Positions 54,101-57,767 of a stretch of DNA of 57,767 nt are shown in pieces. Origin of the DNA: Nocardiopsis endophytica (GTDB taxonomy: Bacteria > Actinomycetota > Actinomycetes > Streptosporangiales > Streptosporangiaceae). Location: positions 1 to 57,767 of the forward strand of contig NZ_JAQFWQ010000040.1 of the NCBI RefSeq assembly GCF_027706725.1, read 5' to 3'. Numbering within the stretch: the first letter of the stretch is position 1; every line of letters starts with the position of its first letter. The translations under genes were made by a program, and so were the position numbers. A model generated the notes under the pieces. That model was not told the origin of the DNA. It saw nothing but the letters and a program-made list of their open reading frames with translations, and did no database searches.

Positions 54101-54820
54101 CTTGCGGACCAGCTCCTCGTAGGCGCTCCAGAACCCCTTGAAGTCCAGGGTGTCGGCGGCCTTGACCGAGGGCACGACGAGCTGCCGGGAGCCGTCCGGC
54201 TTCTGCAGGTCGATCGCGAGGCCGAAATTGACGTGCTCGGGCTTGGCCACCCCGGGCTTGCCGTCGACCTCGACGTAGGAGTGGTTCATCTCCGGCATCG
54301 ACTCCAGGGCCTTGACCATGGCGTAGCCGATGATGTGGGTGAACGACACCTTGCCCCCGCGCGCGCGGCGCAGGTGGTTGTTGATGACGATGCGGTTGTC
54401 GAAGAGCAGCTTCACCGGCACCGCACGCACCGAGGTGGCGGTCGGCAGCGCGAGGCTGGACTCCATGTTGGTGGCGGTGCGGGCCGGGGCCCCGCGCAGC
54501 CGCTCCTCGGTGACCTTCAGGGCCTCGTCGGCCGGGGCGGAGGAGGACTCGGCGCCCGCCGCGGGCTTCTTGCCGCCGTCCTTGGCCGTCGCCGGAGCCT
54601 TGCCGTCGGCCTTGGCGGGTGCACCCGTGGCCGTCGGTGCACCCGCGGCGCCGGACGCGGCGGTCCCGGGCTTGGCGGATCCGGACTTGTAGTCGGCGAA
54701 GAAGTTCCACCACGCCTTGTCAACGGAGTTCGGGTCGTTCAGGTACTTCTGATAGAGCTCCTCGACCAACCACTCGTTCGGGCCGAAATCTGTCAGGGGT
54801 TGAGACGCCTCAGACGACAC
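51158..54820 (-). CDS. kgd: multifunctional 2-oxoglutarate decarboxylase/dehydrogenase E1-E2
   Basis: A 1220-residue actinobacterial Kgd/OdhA protein. The N-terminal tail (EWLVEELYQKYLNDP) is followed by a linker. The E2-like acyltransferase domain (about 100-330) carries the catalytic DHRIIQG histidine. The E1o ThDP domain follows, with HRGRLNVLANI, the ThDP motif GDAAFAGQGVVAE and the C-terminal transketolase part. It lacks the lipoyl domain, as actinobacterial enzymes do, and works with other subunits. The GTG at 54820 is chosen from the conserved start. Confidence 0.96.
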   Translation of the reverse strand: MSSEASQPLTDFGPNEWLVEELYQKYLNDPNSVDKAWWNFFADYKSGSAKPGTAASGAAGAPTATGAPAKADGKAPATAKDGGKKPAAGAESSSAPADEALKVTEERLRGAPARTATNMESSLALPTATSVRAVPVKLLFDNRIVINNHLRRARGGKVSFTHIIGYAMVKALESMPEMNHSYVEVDGKPGVAKPEHVNFGLAIDLQKPDGSRQLVVPSVKAADTLDFKGFWSAYEELVRKARNNKLGVPDFQGTTISLTNPGGIGTVHSVPRLMPGQGTIIGVGSMEYPAEFQGASPETLNRLAISKVMTLTSTYDHRIIQGAQSGEFLKRIHQLLLGEDGFYDEIFASLRLPYEPVRWTQDISVDTSQQLDKTSRVQELIHAYRVRGHLMADTDPLEYKQRRHPDLDVLQHGLTLWDLEREFPTGGFGGKPVMKLRDILGVLRDTYCRTVGIEYMHIQSPEEREWIQAHIEREHEKLDRDEQLHILRRLNSAEAFETFLQTKYVGQKRFSLEGGESLIPLLDGVISQAAGAELDEVVIGMAHRGRLNVLANICGKSYGQIFGEFEGNLDPRSAHGSGDVKYHLGTAGTFETPDGQKIAISLAANPSHLETVDPVLEGIVRAKQDVLDKGPHGFTVLPLLIHGDAAFAGQGVVAETLNLSQLRGYRTGGTVHVIVNNQVGFTTSPADSRSSIYATDVARMVQAPIFHVNGDDPEAVVRVARLAFAYRQAFNKDVVVDMVCYRRRGHNESDNPHFTQPLMYELIDSKRSTRKLYTEALVGRGDITMEEAEQALREYQQELERAFSETREADKKPVEPGSVVKPEVFDEGRLDHTQVPTAISEQAVKEIIATQTDLPEGFTAHPRLLPQLQRRAKVVEDGTIDWATGELLAFGSLLMDEHPVRLVGQDSRRGTFGQRHASLVDKATGEVHTPLKRFDRGTSKFYVHDSLLSEYAALGFEYGYSVERPDALVCWEAQFGDFVNGAQSVIDEYISSSEQKWGQRSSVTLLLPHGYEGQGPDHSSARVERFLQQCAQENMTVAMPTTPASYFHLLRWQGLSGYRRPLVVFTPKWMLRAKQATSTAAEFTSGSFEPVIDDRKVDPAKVRRVVLCSGKVYYDLDGARDRTGDEHTAIIRVERLYPLPVEEIRRRLAAFPNAGEVLWVQEEPANMGPWPFVALVFSEQLDRPFTRVSRPASSSPAVGSAKRHEVEQQAVVNTVFPPVE

Positions 54821-55335
54821 GGCGGAGATCGCCCTCTTCCGCAGCTCGCTTGTGAATGTATGGATCTGGAGATGGCCGCCAAGCAGGGCGGGCTCGCAGC
54901 GCGCCAGCTACCGCAGGCGGCGGGGACGCTTCGCCCGGCCGGCAATCTCGGTAACAGGCTAGCTGTACAGGCATGAAGATGCCGCCCCCAGACCGATACC
55001 GGACTGGGAGATACCTAACAATCATTCACAAAGTCGGCTCGCCGCACGGCTGCGGCACGCGGTGGATCGGATACCCGGACCGCCCGCGCTTCCAGGGGTT
55101 CCGTGCGCCCGTCCGGGTCCCGGAGACCATGCCCCGCCCGGCACCGGGCCAATCGTGCGGGGCGCCGGAGATTTTTTCGGAACCGGGTGCCGGTGCCCGG
55201 CGTCACACCAGGTGTGCGCGGCCGGGCAGGACGGCCGTTCCCGAGACCGGCGGGACACGGGGGTTCCGCCGGACGAGGGAGCGGGTCCGGCCGCGCACGA
55301 CTTCTCTCCCCCTGCGCCCGCCCCGGCCGGGGCCC
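54821..55335. other. kgd upstream region; no gene seen
   Basis: 515 bp. The kgd promoter should lie here; a minus-strand TTGTTA and TATCGG pair, 17 apart, is near 54993-55021. CCCAGACCG (54987-54995) and CGGACTGGG (55000-55008) form an inverted repeat with one mismatch. CACACC-A-GGTGTG (55204-55216) is a second palindrome. These are candidate operators. I see no supported ORF. Confidence 0.5.
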
Positions 55336-55812
55336 TCAGAGCTTGGAGTGGTCCCAGCTCGCGGCGTGCTCCTCCCGGACGAACACCGCCACCCGCTTGC
55401 GCCCGGCGCGCTCGATCTCCTCTCGCGCGCCCGCGGCCTCCAGGGCCTCCTCCGGGGTGCCGGTCATGGCGGCGGTCACCGCCGTGCCCACCCGCCGGAC
55501 CGTCCCGGGGTCGTCGGCCGTCTCCGCGGTGCCCCGCAGCATCAGCCCGCGCAGCTCCCCGTACTCCTCCCCGTCCTCGACCAGGCAGGTGATCCGCGGG
55601 TCGCGGCGCAGGTTCACCGCCTTCTGGGAGGCGGCGTAGGTCCAGAACGCCAGGCGGCCGCCGACCAGGGCGTAGAACAGCGTCGACAGGTGCGGGGCGC
55701 CGTCCGGCCCCACCGTCGCCACCTGCACCTTCCGGTTCGCGGCGAGGAACGCCGCCCGCTCGTCGGCGGTCATGGCGATCTGGGCCCTGCGGTCGCGGCG
55801 CCGTTGCTCCAC
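55336..55812 (-). CDS. PPOX/F420-type split-barrel protein
   Basis: A 158-residue protein of the pyridoxamine 5'-phosphate oxidase-like fold (KVQVATVGPDGAPHLSTLFYALVGGRLAFWTYAASQKAVNLRRDPRITCLVEDG). It probably uses FMN or F420. The GTG at 55812 has GGAGGAGG upstream; an ATG at 55773 is possible. The substrate is unknown. Confidence 0.82.
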   Translation of the reverse strand: MEQRRRDRRAQIAMTADERAAFLAANRKVQVATVGPDGAPHLSTLFYALVGGRLAFWTYAASQKAVNLRRDPRITCLVEDGEEYGELRGLMLRGTAETADDPGTVRRVGTAVTAAMTGTPEEALEAAGAREEIERAGRKRVAVFVREEHAASWDHSKL

Positions 55813-56046
55813 GCGGTCCTCCTCCGTCGGCCCCCGGGCCTCCCATTGTGGCGCGGGCCACTGCGGACCGATCGGGCGGGGGCGCCGCGCGCGCTTGCTC
55901 CGTGCACCGCACCACGGGCGTGTCGCCGAAATCCCCCGCCGAACACCCCCAGGGTGTGCGGATCGGTGCGTTCTCGGCGAATCCCCGGCGGAGGGGAAAG
56001 GCCCGCTCTTAGCATGGCGGAACGAATCCTCAGGGAGGTCCGTGCA

Positions 56047-56454
56047 GTGAAGGAGTTCGGGGAGCTCGAAGCGGCGATCATGGACGCGCTCTGGAGCGCC
56101 GACGGCCCACTCCCGGTGCGGGAGGTCCGCGCCCGCATGCATTACGGCCGCGAGGTCGCCTACACGACCGTGATGACCGTGACCACCATCCTCTTCCACA
56201 AAGGCCTGCTGCAGCGGGAGAAGTCCGGCCGGGCCTGGCTCTACCGCCCCTCCGAGAGCCGCGCCGAGTACTCCGCCCGGGTCATGGGCGAGGTGTTCAA
56301 CGACTGCGGCGACCCGGGGGCCACCATCCGCCGGTTCGTGGCCGGGATCAGCGCCGAGGACCGCCTGCACCTGGCCGACGCCCTGGTCGAGACGCGCGCC
56401 GACCACCGCCCCGGCCGCCGTCGCCGCCCGACCGGCCGCGAGGTCGCCGGATAG
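56047..56454 (+). CDS. BlaI/MecI/CopY family repressor
   Basis: A 135-residue regulator. The winged helix is about residues 4-75 (GELEAAIMDALWSADGPLPVREVRARM...AYTTVMTVTTILFHKGLLQREKSGRAWLY). A C-terminal dimer segment follows (about 90-115), then a basic tail. There is no BlaR1-like sensor peptidase gene next to it. The GTG at 56047 has AGGGAGG eight bases upstream; an ATG at 56014 is an alternative. Confidence 0.87.
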   Translation: MKEFGELEAAIMDALWSADGPLPVREVRARMHYGREVAYTTVMTVTTILFHKGLLQREKSGRAWLYRPSESRAEYSARVMGEVFNDCGDPGATIRRFVAGISAEDRLHLADALVETRADHRPGRRRRPTGREVAG

Positions 56455-56521
56455 CCGTCCTGCCGCGGATCGGCACCCGGCGGCCCACCACGCAGGGAGG
56501 GCGCACGTCTATGCTGCCCCT

Positions 56522-57694
56522 GTGGACGAACCCCTTGTGGAACGCATGCGCGCCTACGGCGAGACCGTGTTCGCCGAGATGAGCCGCCTGGCCGCCGAGA
56601 CCGGAGCGATCAACCTCGGGCAGGGCTTCCCGGACACCGATGGGCCCCGCTCGCTGATCGAGGCCGCCGCGGGCCGCATCCGCGACGGCGTCAACCAGTA
56701 CCCGCCCGGCCCCGGCAGGCCCGAGCTGCGCGCCGCCGTGGCCGCCGACCGGGCCGAGCGCTTCGGCACCGAGTACGACCCCGACGGCGAGGTCTACATC
56801 ACCGTCGGCGCCACCGCGGGGATCGCCGCCTCGGTGCTGGCCATGGTCGAGCCCGGGGACGAGGTCGTGCTCTTCGAGCCGATGTACGACTCCTACGCCG
56901 CCGTGGTCTCCCTGGCCGGGGGCGTGCGCCGCCCCGTCCCGCTGCGCCCCGGCCCCGACGGGCGCTTCACCTTCGACCCGGCCGAGCTGCGCGCCGCGGT
57001 GGGCCCACGCACCCGCATGGTCGTCGTCAACTCCCCGCACAACCCCACCGGCACCGTGCTCACCCGTGCCGAGCTGGAGGAGATCGCCGCCGTCTGCCGC
57101 GAGCACGACCTGATCGCGCTCACCGACGAGGTCTACGAGCACCTGCTGTTCGACGGCGCCGAGCACGTGCCCCTGGCCTCCCTGCCCGGAATGCGCGAGC
57201 GCACCGTCGCGGTGTCCTCGGTCGGCAAGACGTTCTCGGTCACCGCCTGGAAGACCGGGTGGGTGATGGGCCCGGCGCCGCTCGTGCGCGCGGTGCAGAC
57301 CGTCAACCAGTTCCTCACCTTCTCCGCCAACGGCGCGCTCCAGCTCGCCGTCGCCGAGGCGGTCACCGGGGAGCGGGAGTGGGTGCGCGGCCAGCGTGAG
57401 GCGCTGCAGGCCAAGCGCGACCGCCTCTCGGACGGCCTGGACCGGGCCGGGTTCGGCGTGCTGCGCCCGCAGGGCACCTACTTCGTCATGGCCGACGTGC
57501 GCCCGCTCGGGTTCAAGGACGGGCTGGAGCTGGCCCGCACCCTGCCGCGCACCGCCGGGGTGGCCTGCGTGCCCGCCCAGGTCCTCTACGACCGCGTGGA
57601 GGAGGGGCGCCACCTGGTCAGGTTCGCCTTCTGCAAGCGCGACGAAGTGCTCGACGACGCCGCCGACCGGCTCGTCCGCGCCTTCGCCTCCTGA
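56522..57694 (+). CDS. PLP-dependent class I aminotransferase
   Basis: A 390-residue aminotransferase. The PLP lysine is in SVGKTFSVTAWKTGW (about 235), with SPHNPTGTVL and GQGFPDTDGP. The family includes succinyl-DAP aminotransferase, kynurenine and methionine aminotransferases, so the substrate cannot be fixed. The GTG at 56522 follows TATGCT by six bases, so it is probably leaderless. Confidence 0.9.
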   Translation: MDEPLVERMRAYGETVFAEMSRLAAETGAINLGQGFPDTDGPRSLIEAAAGRIRDGVNQYPPGPGRPELRAAVAADRAERFGTEYDPDGEVYITVGATAGIAASVLAMVEPGDEVVLFEPMYDSYAAVVSLAGGVRRPVPLRPGPDGRFTFDPAELRAAVGPRTRMVVVNSPHNPTGTVLTRAELEEIAAVCREHDLIALTDEVYEHLLFDGAEHVPLASLPGMRERTVAVSSVGKTFSVTAWKTGWVMGPAPLVRAVQTVNQFLTFSANGALQLAVAEAVTGEREWVRGQREALQAKRDRLSDGLDRAGFGVLRPQGTYFVMADVRPLGFKDGLELARTLPRTAGVACVPAQVLYDRVEEGRHLVRFAFCKRDEVLDDAADRLVRAFAS

Positions 57695-57714
57695 GACTCC
57701 GCACCTCCCCGTCG

Positions 57715-57742
57715 TTGACGCTTCTATGTCAAGCGGCCAACG
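57715..57742. other. small palindromic stretch near the window end
   Basis: TTGAC (57715-57719) and GTCAA (57728-57732) are inverted, and CGTTG/CAACG (57713-57717 and 57738-57742) also pair. It lies 19 bp after the aminotransferase stop and may be a terminator, another repeat end, or a promoter for a gene beyond the window. Confidence 0.3.
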
Positions 57743-57767
57743 AGAGTGCTTGTTGCTCGCGGGCCGT

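Noticed and set aside
51209-54976. 1255-residue open frame on the plus strand opposite kgd
   Set aside because: It is antisense to a clear kgd gene, His/Val/Leu/Gly-rich as shadow frames are in high-GC DNA, and has no recognisable domain.
55016-55030. tRNA or small RNA before kgd
   Set aside because: Short palindromes only; no cloverleaf pairing or conserved RNA signature.

Overview
The window is chromosomal DNA of a very GC-rich actinomycete. Third codon positions are almost all G or C, GTG and TTG starts are frequent, and intergenic regions are short. The families fit: SigR/RsrA, WhiB, SigF/RsbW, PdtaS, a fused 2-oxoglutarate decarboxylase (Kgd), XRE-DUF5753/DUF397 pairs and F420-type PPOX proteins. 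I infer the Nocardiopsaceae or close relatives, from family content rather than a database search. Most genes are core or core-adjacent. There is no prophage, CRISPR array, insertion sequence or large biosynthetic cluster.

Layout. 1-93: 3' end of an initiator tRNA and its terminator. 153-4292: MacB/MacA-type ABC exporter and a lipoprotein. 4367-12534: housekeeping genes (hisN, TetR, HAD phosphatase, DUF2087, rsgA-aroA, OsmC, VOC, GIDE-domain protein, a coiled-coil protein). 12718-15571: two mini GntR regulators, a PPOX protein and a DrrAB-like exporter. 15870-18777: an ECF sigma factor, a putative membrane anti-sigma, an exported protein and a secreted metzincin-like protease. 19072-21272: visibly lower-GC island with an XRE-DUF5753 regulator and three DUF397 genes, one of them mosaic. 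21341-26235: SRAP protein, TPP riboswitch plus thiC, a hypothetical gene and a methyltransferase-like gene. 26352-30994: sigR-rsrA with its own promoter, then a long leader, a 28-residue peptide and two membrane HD-domain genes. 31099-38383: thioesterase, ThDP enzyme, GntR, pdtaS, whiB1, diacylglycerol kinase, membrane protein. 38531-43376: sigF/rsbW, GNAT, polar amino-acid ABC transporter. 43740-48058: malic enzyme, second XRE/DUF397 locus with an RsbW-like ATPase, quinone oxidoreductase. 48074-50758: three overlapping HicB-like genes and a PadR/DUF4097 operon. 50973-57694: DUF6104, kgd, PPOX, BlaI-like regulator, aminotransferase.

Regulation stands out. Signals visible in the DNA are: a TPP aptamer whose closing stem ends two bases before the thiC start; a GGAAT-N18-GTT SigR-type promoter before sigR, with an upstream in-frame start giving a long isoform; a 20-bp CRP-like palindrome before whiB1; and a PadR-type promoter carrying two GATATGTCGCG repeats.

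The most novel signal is a family of about 47-70 bp hairpin elements. Five copies (3694, 31017, 31643, 35965, 40580) lie just downstream of genes. Their arms share a GATCTCG core, and one copy shows paired compensatory base changes. I see no wholly new multi-gene system, but this hairpin family, the leader/28-residue ORF/HD-GYP locus, the HicB-like trio and the ECF-metzincin locus deserve follow-up.
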